A stretch of 64,000 nucleotides of DNA from Paenibacillus oleatilyticus. Lineage in GTDB: Bacteria; Bacillota; Bacilli; Paenibacillales; NBRC-103111. The notes under the pieces were generated by a model. The model was not told the origin of the DNA, made no database searches, and saw nothing but the letters and a program-made list of their open reading frames with translations. Location of the stretch: assembly GCF_018998565.1 (NCBI RefSeq), contig NZ_JAHNZO010000005.1:1-64000 (forward strand), given 5' to 3'. Made by a program: the position numbers and the translations under genes. Of this stretch, positions 17,901 to 24,996 are shown piece by piece (positions within the stretch are counted from its first letter, which is position 1; every line of letters starts with the position of its first letter).

Positions 17901-18093
17901 CGGCGCACTGTTCGTCTTCGTGTCCGAATTCGCCTTCGATACCGATGTTGAAGTGAAGGACCCGGTTACGGGCCGTCGGTATTCGTTTGTGCTGGAGAAA
18001 GAGCGTTCGGTGCTGTTCGCGGTCGACCGGGAAGGACGCTTGAAGTCCGTGTACCGGCCGAAGGAAGTTCATATCCAAGTGACCGGAGAGTAA
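14980..18093 (+). CDS. Large clan GH-A glycoside hydrolase with GH42-like auxiliary domains
   Basis: This 1037-residue cytoplasmic protein lacks a signal peptide. Residues ~1-250 resemble a ThuA/amidotransferase-like fold (FVNLHAPYF, RQGGGLISAGG). A beta-sandwich follows, and a (beta/alpha)8 barrel spans ~350-720 with the acid/base E496 in DLINEPS and the presumed nucleophile E662 in LVQETGIMY. Residues ~760-870 look like the trimerisation domain of GH42 beta-galactosidases (KLIILPSAHNID, LLVTGPLGLD). The exact family and substrate are not clear. Its position between GH125 and GH38 suggests a beta-mannosidase or other enzyme acting on the core of mannose-rich glycans. Its start overlaps the GH125 stop. 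Confidence 0.72.
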   Translation: MTRPIVIFYDPGFPLGEGMQVDAGQLQGVGQVVPADRLAEALSSAEGGCFVNLHAPYFPKAAWPAILGFLRQGGGLISAGGAPFKRPVRAENGGWHVEAEQTAYHQQLHIHEVLRVDAAPVEKLAATTNIPLLAGKEALLTIADTWNLVPHVTKSSDLPHQMGSAGPMDTHIYPLLKGISAEGREVAAPVVLWEQTKGPFTGGRWLFVHLPLTAAFWNEGGAEALKEWAAFCAKGVTELWIKPNYASYEPGERAMLTLQTQRIGQGTGSGDGAWKFSVSLEHEAGQVSWKHRFEADVTEELNIHRISVPLEIQSGFYHIVCQAQAPDGETRILRQGFWGMDAKLLATGTPVSCGRDYFVKDGRPLPVVGMTYMTSDVARKFLFLPNAAVWDRDMAQMRKAGINWIRTGIWTAYRNIMQVDGHASEEVLRSIDAFLLTAKKHDLQITFTFFSFTPEPWEGLNPYLDPRSVEAQKRFVRSIVSRHKDTKHVDWDLINEPSMFDPPQIFSDGPRSCRDPFELAAYREWLKQRHGSIARLQERWNMSPVQLPDFEAAVPPEPEEINFNVQDMHQGKKGTRWLDYALFSMEMHNRWAKQLYDAIKDVCPDHMVVVGQDEALGAQRPSPFFYAEASDYTTVHSWWLNDHLVWDGIFAKTPDKPNLVQETGIMYVETPDGRAKRSETELRSILERKYAYAFSTGGAGAVHWIWNTNFYMDNANESHIGALRADGTEKPEADVSYDFGRFMEEIRDLFQGRKLEEVAVVFPYSNDFSNRKLAFDATTRLTRMLSYELKVPFRGVGEYHLDSLAEVPAKLIILPSAHNIDSEAFAKLIAIVRATGATLLVTGPLGLDAYWQPEERLKDAVGSYRSANVRREEMLELDGRLLPVSFGQRRIAEVAKEVRTDEAAEAKADKLIDVPLGSGRLLWCPLPVELNERAEPLAMLYQHALTVAGFRAELEWLRGGGFPGVYGRKLAFQDGALFVFVSEFAFDTDVEVKDPVTGRRYSFVLEKERSVLFAVDREGRLKSVYRPKEVHIQVTGE

Positions 18094-18117
18094 TCCGGGG
18101 AGGAGGCGTCACAAGCC

Positions 18118-20853
18118 ATGAGCAAAAAAAGAACCGCGCATATCATTTCCCATACGCACTGGGACCGGGAATGGTATCTGCCTTATGAAAAGCATCATAT
18201 GCTGCTGATCCAGCTGATGGACACGCTGCTTCATACGCTTGAGCGCGATCCGGAGTTCAAGAGCTTTTATTTGGACGGCCAGACGATTATTTTGGAGGAT
18301 TATCTCCAGGTGCGGCCGGAAAAAAAGGAGCAGCTTGAAGCGTACATCCGGGAAGGCCGCATTCATATCGGGCCTTGGTACATTTTGCAGGATGCATTCC
18401 TGACGAGCAGCGAAGCGAACCTGCGCAATCTGCAGATCGGGCATCAAGACGCTGCACGGTACGGGACGATCGCCAAGGTCGGCTATTTCCCCGACACGTT
18501 CGGCAACATGGGGCAGGCACCGCAAATTTTGCGCCAGGCCGGTATCGACAACGCGATGTTCGGCCGCGGCGTCAAGCCGACGGGCTTCAACAATACCGTG
18601 TCCGATTCGGACTACGAATCGTCGTTCTCCGAGCTGCTCTGGGAAGGCCCGGACGGCTCGCGGGTGCTTGGCATTTTGTTCGCGAACTGGTACTGCAACG
18701 GGATGGAGGTTCCGACGAACGAGAAGGAAGCGAAGGAATACTGGGAGCGGAAGCTGGCGGATGCCGAGAAATACGCTTCCACCGGGGAGCTGCTGTTCAT
18801 GAACGGATGCGACCACCAGCCAATCCAGCAGGACTTGTCCGAGGCGATCCGCACGGCGCGGAAGCTGTTCCCGGACACCGACTTTGTCCACTCGAACGTG
18901 GCGGATTATTTGCAGGCCGTGAACCGGTCTTTGGACCGGGAGCTGTCCGTGGTGAAAGGCGAGCTGCGCAGCCAGCGCACGGACGGATGGTCGACGCTGG
19001 TCAATACCGCGTCCGCCCGCGTTTACTTGAAGCAGATGAACCAGCGGGGGCAGGCGCTGCTGGAGAAAGTGGCCGAGCCGCTGGCGTCCTTCGCACACTT
19101 GCTGGGTAAAGAGTATCCGCACCATTTGTTCACGTACGCTTGGAAAACGTTGATGCAGAACCACCCGCACGACAGCATCTGCGGCTGCAGCGTAGACGAG
19201 GTGCACCGCGAGATGGTGACCCGTTTCGACAAAAGCCGCCATGTGGCCGAGACGATCGTCGACGACAGCAAGCGCGTCATCGCTGAAGCCGTCGATACGT
19301 CCGTCTTCGCCCGCATGGGCGCGGAGGCGCGTCCGCTCGTCGTCTTCAATACGACGGGCTGGGAGCGGACCGGAGTCGTCACCGTGGAGCTGGACGCGGA
19401 GCGCTTGTATTTCCGCGACGGCTTCCCGCTGGACGAGATGAGCCGCCGCATGCAGGCGCTGGACGTTTCCGGCCGCACGCTGGTCGATGCGGAAGGCCGC
19501 GCCGTACCGTTCACGATGCAGGATCTGGGCCTGCAGTTCGGATACGACCTGCCGGACGACAAGTTCCGTCAGCCGTATATGTGCCGCAGGGTGAGCCTCA
19601 CCTTCGAGGCGCAGAACGTGCCTGCGCTCGGTGTCGCCGCGTACGCGTGGCTCAAATCGGCCGATACGGCTTCGTCTCCGGCAGCCGATGCCGCTTCGCT
19701 GCTGAACGGCGACCGGGTGATGGAGAATGCCCTGCTTCGCGTCGAGATCGCGGAGGACGGCTCCCTCGCCGTGACGGACAAGCAAACGGGCCGCACGTTC
19801 CGCGATTTGGGCGTGTACGAGAACACCGGCGATATCGGCAATGAGTACATGTATAAGCAGCCGAACGGCGAGACGACGCTGACGACGAAAGGGCTGAAGG
19901 CGGACATCCGCGTCGTCGAGGATACGCCGTACCGTGCGACGGTGGAAATCGTGCACGAATGGTCGGTTCCGGCATCGGGCGATGCCGTGTTCGAGCAGGA
20001 GAAGCGGGAGCTGGTCTATTTCCCGCACCGCCAAGGGCAGCGCGTCAAGGATATGGTGCCGCTCACGATCCGCACGCAGGTCAGTTTGAGCCGCAGCGGA
20101 CGGGGTGTCGAGCTGCAGGCGTCCTTCAACAACCAGGCGAAGGATCACCGGCTGCGCGCGCTCTTCCCGACCGACGTGGAGACGGCGGTACACCGCGCGG
20201 ATTCGATCTTCGAGATTGCGACGCGGGACAACGAACCGGCGGCGGAGTGGGAAAATCCGAGCAATGCGCAGCATCAGCAAGCGTTCGTCGATGTGAGCGG
20301 AGCAGGGGCGGGCCTCACGATCGCCAACCTCGGACTTCAGGAGTACGAAGTGCTGCGGGACGGACGCAATACGATTGCCGTCACGCTGCTTAGATCCGTC
20401 AGCGAGCTTGGCGATTGGGGCTTGTTCCCGACGCCGGAGGCGCAATGTCTCGGCGAGCAAACGGTTCGGCTGGAGATTATTCCGCATAGCGGCGACGGCT
20501 CGGCTTCGGGCGCTTTTGCCGAGGCGTACCTATTCCAGATTCCATGGACGGTTTGCCAAACCGGCGTGCACGGCGGTCCGATCGCTTCGGGCTATGCCCC
20601 GTACCGCTGGGAAGGCGGCGCGCTTGCGTTCTCGTCCATGAAAGTGAACGAGGCTTCCGGCGATCTCATGCTGAGATGGTTCAACATGGAGGCGGCCGGA
20701 ACGGAGCTGGGGCTGCATTCGGCCCGCGGCGCGGAATCGGTCTACAAAAGCAACGTCTTGGAAGAAGCGGGAGCGCTCGTTTCGGAGGGTCCGAGCCTGT
20801 CTCTGCCGGTCGGTCCTTACGAGATTGTTACGCTGGGCGTTAAGCGCAAATAA
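18118..20853 (+). CDS. Glycoside hydrolase family 38 alpha-mannosidase
   Basis: This 911-residue protein has the GH38 N-terminal domain with the zinc-binding SHTHWDREW block (residues 11-19), the nucleophile D126 in VGYFPDTFGN, a helical middle domain with NHPHDSICGCSVDEVHREM, and a long beta-sandwich C-terminus. GH38 enzymes are zinc-dependent, retaining alpha-mannosidases. Without a signal peptide it should trim imported mannosides in the cytoplasm together with GH125. It starts 24 bases after the preceding gene with GGAGGAGG upstream, and a strong terminator closes the operon. Confidence 0.93.
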   Translation: MSKKRTAHIISHTHWDREWYLPYEKHHMLLIQLMDTLLHTLERDPEFKSFYLDGQTIILEDYLQVRPEKKEQLEAYIREGRIHIGPWYILQDAFLTSSEANLRNLQIGHQDAARYGTIAKVGYFPDTFGNMGQAPQILRQAGIDNAMFGRGVKPTGFNNTVSDSDYESSFSELLWEGPDGSRVLGILFANWYCNGMEVPTNEKEAKEYWERKLADAEKYASTGELLFMNGCDHQPIQQDLSEAIRTARKLFPDTDFVHSNVADYLQAVNRSLDRELSVVKGELRSQRTDGWSTLVNTASARVYLKQMNQRGQALLEKVAEPLASFAHLLGKEYPHHLFTYAWKTLMQNHPHDSICGCSVDEVHREMVTRFDKSRHVAETIVDDSKRVIAEAVDTSVFARMGAEARPLVVFNTTGWERTGVVTVELDAERLYFRDGFPLDEMSRRMQALDVSGRTLVDAEGRAVPFTMQDLGLQFGYDLPDDKFRQPYMCRRVSLTFEAQNVPALGVAAYAWLKSADTASSPAADAASLLNGDRVMENALLRVEIAEDGSLAVTDKQTGRTFRDLGVYENTGDIGNEYMYKQPNGETTLTTKGLKADIRVVEDTPYRATVEIVHEWSVPASGDAVFEQEKRELVYFPHRQGQRVKDMVPLTIRTQVSLSRSGRGVELQASFNNQAKDHRLRALFPTDVETAVHRADSIFEIATRDNEPAAEWENPSNAQHQQAFVDVSGAGAGLTIANLGLQEYEVLRDGRNTIAVTLLRSVSELGDWGLFPTPEAQCLGEQTVRLEIIPHSGDGSASGAFAEAYLFQIPWTVCQTGVHGGPIASGYAPYRWEGGALAFSSMKVNEASGDLMLRWFNMEAAGTELGLHSARGAESVYKSNVLEEAGALVSEGPSLSLPVGPYEIVTLGVKRK

Positions 20854-20868
20854 GATATATGCTGCAGG

Positions 20869-20911
20869 GCAGTCTAAACCCCGAGAATCGGGGTTTAGGC
20901 TGCTTTTTTTG
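20869..20911 (+). terminator. Strong terminator of the mannoside operon
   Basis: GCAGTCTAAACCCCGA pairs with TCGGGGTTTAGGCTGC around GAA, with one mismatch, and is followed by seven T. Confidence 0.9.
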
Positions 20912-20934
20912 TGTCTGCTTTTCCAAAAAAGACA

Positions 20935-20962
20935 CTTGAAGTACACATCGCGTTCTTATAAT
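20935..20962 (+). promoter_or_regulatory. Promoter of the ECF sigma gene
   Basis: CTTGAA or TTGAAG at 20935-20941 and a perfect TATAAT at 20957-20962 are separated by 15-16 bp. The -10 box overlaps the ATG at 20961, which rules that codon out as a start for the gene downstream. Confidence 0.55.
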
Positions 20963-20993
20963 GGAAGAGATGATGAGAACGGAGGCAAAAAGC

Positions 20994-21515
20994 ATGAATC
21001 CACAGCAATACCGACCGGCTTCTGCAGACGGCCAAGAACAGCTTCAACCATTCCGCAGCTTCGTCGAATCGCTGCACGAACCGATCTACCGGCTTGCGTA
21101 CCGGCTGCTCCAAGACCGCGAGCTTGCGGCGCAGGAAGTGGAGCGTGCGTTCGTCGAGGTATTTCGTAGACATACAGAGGAAGGGTTTTCGCGGACGACC
21201 GGTTCGATGAGGACGACTGCCTACCGGGTACTTATTCACCGGTGCAAGATGGCGAAAGCTGCGGGCAAACGCAGGCTGAAGCCGCGCAAGCTCAGCCCCC
21301 GTACGATTCTCGAAGCCGTTGATGCGCTGCCGGATGAGGTGAGGCTGATCGTCTCGCTGAAGTACGAATGCCAGCTATCCTATGAAGAGATCGGGGAAAT
21401 TCTGGAGATGTCCCCGGAGCGTGTAAAAAAAGGCGTTTGGCGCAGCAGGGAACGGTTAAGCGAATGGATGGAGGAGCCCCGCTCCCCTTTGAGCTTCGGG
21501 GTAATTATGCATTAA
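20994..21515 (+). CDS. ECF-type RNA polymerase sigma factor
   Basis: This 173-residue protein has a sigma-2 region (~15-70, HEPIYRLAYRLLQDRELAAQEVERAFVEVFRRH) and a sigma-4 region (~105-155, LPDEVRLIVSLKYECQLSYEEIGEILEMSPERVKK), the usual layout of extracytoplasmic-function sigma factors. I place the start at ATG 20994, seven to eight bases after GGAGGC; upstream ATGs overlap the promoter -10. No anti-sigma gene is adjacent: the next gene, pqqE, converges from the other strand. The regulon is unknown. Confidence 0.75.
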   Translation: MNPQQYRPASADGQEQLQPFRSFVESLHEPIYRLAYRLLQDRELAAQEVERAFVEVFRRHTEEGFSRTTGSMRTTAYRVLIHRCKMAKAAGKRRLKPRKLSPRTILEAVDALPDEVRLIVSLKYECQLSYEEIGEILEMSPERVKKGVWRSRERLSEWMEEPRSPLSFGVIMH

Positions 21516-21569
21516 TCCAAGACCTTGGGACAGTAAAGCTTCCGTACAGGTCTTGGATTTATTTTTTTC
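21514..21569 (+). terminator. Terminator between sigma gene and pqqE
   Basis: AATCCAAGACCT and AGGTCTTGGATT form a perfect 12-pair stem around a 22-base loop, followed by a T-rich run. The stem starts in the sigma gene stop codon. On the minus strand the stem would also face the end of pqqE but lacks a T run. Confidence 0.85.
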
Positions 21570-21581
21570 TGCGGGACGATT

Positions 21582-22670
21582 TCAGCCCCGGTAAACGTAA
21601 GAAGGCGGCGCTTCGACAGAAGTCGCAGCTTCGTTGACCCTGGCAACAGCGTCCGAGATCAAGCTGTGGTGAGGCGACTGACGGCATACCGGGTCCGTCT
21701 GCCGGGCATCGCCGGTGAGCAGGTAGGCTTGGCAGCGGCAGCCGCCGAAGTCCTCGAAGCGGCGGTCGCAGCTGCGGCACGGCTCCGGCATCCAATCCGT
21801 GCCGCGAAAGGCGTTCAGCGCGGCGGATTCGGACCAGATCGAAGCGAGGCTCCGGTCCCGGACCGAATCGAACGTGAGCGTCTCGATGCTCGAAGCGGCA
21901 GGGCAGGGCAGCACTTTGCCGCTCGGAGACACGGTGAGCGAGATTCGGCCCCAGCCTCCCATACAAGGCTTCGGGAACTCGGCGTAATAATCGGGGACGA
22001 CCCAGATCAGCTCCATCCGCTTGCCGATCCGCTTCTTTAGTTCGTCAAAAGAGGCTTCGGCCGTCTTGAGCTGCTCCTTCGTCGGCATGAGCGTTTCCCG
22101 GTTGACGAGTGCCCAGCCGTAATACTGGGTGTTGGCCAGCTCCAGCCGTGACGCCCCCCAGGAGAGGCAAAGCTCGACGATCGCCTCCAGCTCCCCGATA
22201 TTGTGCCGGTGCAGAACGACATTCATATTCAAAGGAAGGCCTGCGGCCCGGATGAGCGCGGCAGCTTGCCGTTTCTTGTCGAACGCCTTGAAGCCGGCGA
22301 TATGGTCGGACAGGCCGGGGCTCGCCGCTTGAAGGCTGAGCTGCAGGCTGTCGACCCCGGCTTCCGCCAACCGGCGGAGCCGTGCTTCGGTCAGCCCAAC
22401 GCCGCTTGTGATCAGGTTCACGAATAGGCCGAGCGAACGCGCCCGTTCGATGAGCAGCTCGGTGTCGGCCCTCAGCAGCGGCTCCCCGCCCGTCAGGTGC
22501 AGCTGGACGACGCCCAGCCCGGCGGCTTCTTCCAGGACGCGGAGCCATACGTCGGTAGGCAGCTCGTTGTCCCGCCGCTCCAGCTCCTGCGGATTGGAGC
22601 AGTACGGGCAGCGGAGGGGACAGCGGTGAGTCAGTTCGGCGGTTAGCGCATACGGCAAGCTTAGATCCAT
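21582..22670 (-). CDS. pqqE: PqqA peptide cyclase PqqE (radical SAM/SPASM)
   Basis: This 362-residue protein has the radical-SAM cluster motif CPLRCPYC (C17, C21, C24), TGGEPLL near residue 60, and a C-terminal SPASM region rich in Cys (KPCMGGWG, LPCPA, EPCRSCDRRFEDFGGCRCQA). It forms the carbon-carbon bond between the Glu and Tyr side chains of PqqA, the first step of pyrroloquinoline quinone synthesis, with PqqD as peptide chaperone. It overlaps pqqD by ten bases and is last in pqqABCDE. Confidence 0.93.
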   Translation of the reverse strand: MDLSLPYALTAELTHRCPLRCPYCSNPQELERRDNELPTDVWLRVLEEAAGLGVVQLHLTGGEPLLRADTELLIERARSLGLFVNLITSGVGLTEARLRRLAEAGVDSLQLSLQAASPGLSDHIAGFKAFDKKRQAAALIRAAGLPLNMNVVLHRHNIGELEAIVELCLSWGASRLELANTQYYGWALVNRETLMPTKEQLKTAEASFDELKKRIGKRMELIWVVPDYYAEFPKPCMGGWGRISLTVSPSGKVLPCPAASSIETLTFDSVRDRSLASIWSESAALNAFRGTDWMPEPCRSCDRRFEDFGGCRCQAYLLTGDARQTDPVCRQSPHHSLISDAVARVNEAATSVEAPPSYVYRG

Positions 22671-22936
22671 CGTTCCACCCAGCCTTCCTCTACGGCCTCC
22701 GTTAAAAATTCAGTAATGTCGTTCTGCAGACCGGTTTGCCCGTACTTCGCTTCCAGCTCGCGCGCCAGCTCCCCGACGGTTCGCCGCCCGTCGCACAGCC
22801 GCAAAATCGCTCCGGCGGTCTCATTCAATTGAACGACACGCTCCGGGAGCAGCAGCAGCTCCTGCTTGCGCAGCGCGTCGAATTTCAGGCGGGCGGGGGG
22901 ACGAATGGCCGGCCGTTCCTGCAGCCCCCAGCTCAT
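22661..22936 (-). CDS. pqqD: PqqA-binding chaperone PqqD
   Basis: This 91-residue member of the PqqD/RRE family contains the recognisable LLLLPERVVQLNETAGAILRLCDGRRTVGEL segment and ends EEGWVERWI. It binds the PqqA precursor and presents it to PqqE. It overlaps pqqC by four bases (ATGA) and pqqE by ten, so expression is coupled. Length and motif content are normal for a stand-alone PqqD. Confidence 0.93.
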   Translation of the reverse strand: MSWGLQERPAIRPPARLKFDALRKQELLLLPERVVQLNETAGAILRLCDGRRTVGELARELEAKYGQTGLQNDITEFLTEAVEEGWVERWI

Positions 22937-23640
22937 GCGCGGCTCTCCGCATCCGGGTAAGCGAGCTGCAGGGCATCAAGGAGCGACCACAGCACGTCGC
23001 ACTTGAACGAGAGCGCGGCGACCGCCCGTTCCTGATCGCGGCGGGTGCGGCATTCGCGCAGCACGAGCTCCAGCCCGTGATCGGCGTCGCGCGGCGCTTG
23101 GTGGAGCCGGGTGTGGAAATAGTCGAGCCCCTGCGGACGTATCCACGGATACAGCTCCTCGAAGACGACGATACGCCGGGAGACGAGCGTCGGCGCGAAC
23201 AGCTCCGTCAGGGAGGAAGCGACGGCCTCGGGCCACGGCTTCAGCCGGCAGAAGTTGACATATGCGTCGACGGCGAAGCGGACGGCAGGGAGCACGAGCC
23301 GCTCGCTGAGCAGGTCCTCGCGGGAGATATCGACGGCTTCCCCAAGGCGAATCCACGCTTCGATACCGCCTTCGTCCCCCTCGCGGCCATCGTGGTCGAT
23401 GATACGCTGCAGCCAGCGGCGCCGGTCCTCCCGGGTAGGCAGCTTGGCCAGGATGAGCGCGTCTTTGACCGGGATGTTTTGCTGATAATAAAACCGGTTG
23501 GCAACCCAGGCCCGAAGCTGCTCCGGGCTGAGCTTTCCCTCGTGCATGCGGATGTGATAGGGATGCTTGTCGTGATACCGCTGCTCGCCGACCCGGCGCA
23601 GCCGCATCAAGAACTCGTCGTTCGACCATGGCTCGCTCAT
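22933..23640 (-). CDS. pqqC: Pyrroloquinoline-quinone synthase PqqC
   Basis: This 235-residue protein carries the conserved PqqC blocks YHDKHPYHIRMHEGKLS, WVANRFYYQQNIP, DHDGREGDEGGIEAW, RFAVDAYVNFC and SSLTELFAP. It catalyses the last step, oxidation and ring closure of AHQQ to PQQ, without a cofactor. Two ATGs compete: 23646 overlaps the pqqB stop as ATGA, but GGAGG ends one base before it, whereas the ATG at 23640 has a seven-base spacing and is preferred. The longer frame upstream lies inside pqqB. Confidence 0.94.
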   Translation of the reverse strand: MSEPWSNDEFLMRLRRVGEQRYHDKHPYHIRMHEGKLSPEQLRAWVANRFYYQQNIPVKDALILAKLPTREDRRRWLQRIIDHDGREGDEGGIEAWIRLGEAVDISREDLLSERLVLPAVRFAVDAYVNFCRLKPWPEAVASSLTELFAPTLVSRRIVVFEELYPWIRPQGLDYFHTRLHQAPRDADHGLELVLRECRTRRDQERAVAALSFKCDVLWSLLDALQLAYPDAESRA

Positions 23641-23642
23641 CG

Positions 23643-24563
23643 TCATACCTCCAGCTCCATGCCGTCGTATCCGATTTCGATGCCGAGCGCAAGCAGCGTG
23701 TGGCATTCGGACGACGCGGGATTCAGTATCGGATTGGTGTTGTTGATGTGTACATAGATTTTACGCGCCGCGGTCAGGCGGGCAAGCCGATGCAGGCTCC
23801 CGTCCGTTCCGTCGATCGGGACATGCCCCATGTCCCAAGCGGCGAGATCCGAGACGCCCAGCCCCTTCAGCTCGTCTGCTTGCCAGAAGGTGCCGTCCAG
23901 CAAAATGCAGTCAGCATCCGTCAGCATCCGCTCCAACTCGTCCGACCAGGCTTCGACGCCCGGGGCGTAGACGGCTTTGCCGCCGGTCTGCCGGTCCTCG
24001 ATCCGGTAGCCGACGACCCAGTCCGGTGTTTCCCCGCCTTCGTTCCCTCCCAAGCAACCGTAAGCATAGCGAGGCGCTTTCGAGCCGAGACAGAATGGGG
24101 TAACTTCCAGCCTGCCGCCGAACAGGGCAAAAGGATCATCCGGCGTAATTGCCCGCCAGCGCGCGCCCGCATAAGGCTCCAGCATATGGCGGACGGGAAA
24201 CGGCCCGGCCAGCGCTTGCATGACCGGACCGGTCGCATAGATGTCCAACTGCCCGCCCTCCCTTAAACTAAGCAGCCCGATCGTATGATCGAGCTCCGCA
24301 TCGGTCAGCAGCACCCCCGCGATCGGCGTGCTGCGGAGCCCCGGTCCGGGCCGAAGAGAGGGCTGCGATTCGATCTGCTGGCGGATATCCGGCGTAGCGT
24401 TGATCAAATACCACGCGGCTCCGTCGCTGCTGACGGCCACGCTGCTTTGCATCCGGGTAAGCGCCTGTCCGTCGCGGGCGCGTGCCAAGCGGCAGTTGGG
24501 GCAAGCGCAGTTCCACTGCGGGAAGCCTCCTCCGGCCGCTGTCCCGATAATTTTGAGAAGCAT
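23643..24563 (-). CDS. pqqB: PqqB, metallo-beta-lactamase-fold protein of PQQ synthesis
   Basis: This 306-residue protein begins with the characteristic GTAAGGGFPQWNCACPNC (the Cys motif that binds structural zinc) and has LLTDAELDHTIGLLSLREG and HINNTNPIL. PqqB acts as an iron-dependent hydroxylase on the cross-linked Glu-Tyr intermediate. The start ATG has AAGGGGG eight bases upstream. It is separated from pqqA by 78 bases that contain a small hairpin. Confidence 0.93.
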   Translation of the reverse strand: MLLKIIGTAAGGGFPQWNCACPNCRLARARDGQALTRMQSSVAVSSDGAAWYLINATPDIRQQIESQPSLRPGPGLRSTPIAGVLLTDAELDHTIGLLSLREGGQLDIYATGPVMQALAGPFPVRHMLEPYAGARWRAITPDDPFALFGGRLEVTPFCLGSKAPRYAYGCLGGNEGGETPDWVVGYRIEDRQTGGKAVYAPGVEAWSDELERMLTDADCILLDGTFWQADELKGLGVSDLAAWDMGHVPIDGTDGSLHRLARLTAARKIYVHINNTNPILNPASSECHTLLALGIEIGYDGMELEV

Positions 24564-24587
24564 CCGTCGTCCCCCTTATAGAAGGGA

Positions 24588-24605
24588 TGCCGGAATTCTC
24601 CGGCA
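24588..24605 (-). other. Hairpin between pqqA and pqqB
   Basis: TGCCGGA and TCCGGCA pair across a four-base loop. It lies in the only sizeable gap of the operon and could let pqqA be made in excess over pqqBCDE, as a peptide substrate requires. No T run follows. Confidence 0.45.
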
Positions 24606-24641
24606 ACCCGATTGTTGTGCGCTGCGATTTAAAAGAGCCGT

Positions 24642-24713
24642 TTATTTCTGGCAGGCATAACCGGTTACTTCGGCGCAGACGTCGATGATTTTAGCTTTTG
24701 GCTTGACCCACAT
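24642..24713 (-). CDS. pqqA: PQQ precursor peptide PqqA (23 residues, unusual)
   Basis: This is a 24-codon frame starting ATG TGG GTC AAG CCA and ending TAA. The product begins MWVKPK and contains CAEVTGYAC near the C-terminus. E15 and Y19 have the Glu-X-X-X-Tyr spacing that defines PqqA, whose two side chains become PQQ. AAGGAGG lies nine bases before the start, and the gene heads pqqBCDE. Unlike textbook PqqA it has Cys at 13 and 21 bracketing the Glu-Tyr pair. Short length makes it easy to miss, but motif, ribosome binding site and operon position together make the call firm. Confidence 0.88.
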   Translation of the reverse strand: MWVKPKAKIIDVCAEVTGYACQK

Positions 24714-24749
24714 CGTCGTTCCCTCCTTCCGTACTCGAATTCCCGGTAA

Positions 24750-24784
24750 AGTACAATCTGGCTGCAAGCTGCCGTTAACGGCAG
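24750..24784 (-). promoter_or_regulatory. Putative pqqA promoter with a 16-bp palindromic operator
   Basis: On the minus strand TTAACG (24778-24773) and TGTACT (24755-24750) are 17 bp apart, each 4 of 6 to consensus. The -35 lies in the middle of a perfect palindrome, CTGCCGTTAACGGCAG (24769-24784), a likely repressor site. The rest of the gap up to 24996 shows AT-rich sequence and a possible weak promoter (TTGGCC-18-TACGAT, 24929-24958) toward the GNAT gene, and no other feature I can support. Confidence 0.45.
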
Positions 24785-24996
24785 GAAAACGGGCGCATCG
24801 GACCGGGGGCCATGTCCACAATGTATCCTATTCGAACGTCTGCAGTGATATGTATTTTTATGGAAAAACGACTCAGGTTTTGTTCAAAATTATCCTCTTG
24901 GATTGTTTGACTAAACCTGTTTTTTAGCTTGGCCGACCCCGAACCTCTACGTTACGATAAGGGATACCAAACCAAGACGAGAAGGAGATTGTTGAG

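Noticed and set aside
18109..20487. 792-residue open frame on the minus strand
   Set aside because: It lies entirely opposite the GH38 gene, has no recognisable domain, is Arg/His/Gln-rich as expected of antisense reading in GC-rich codons, and lacks a ribosome binding site.
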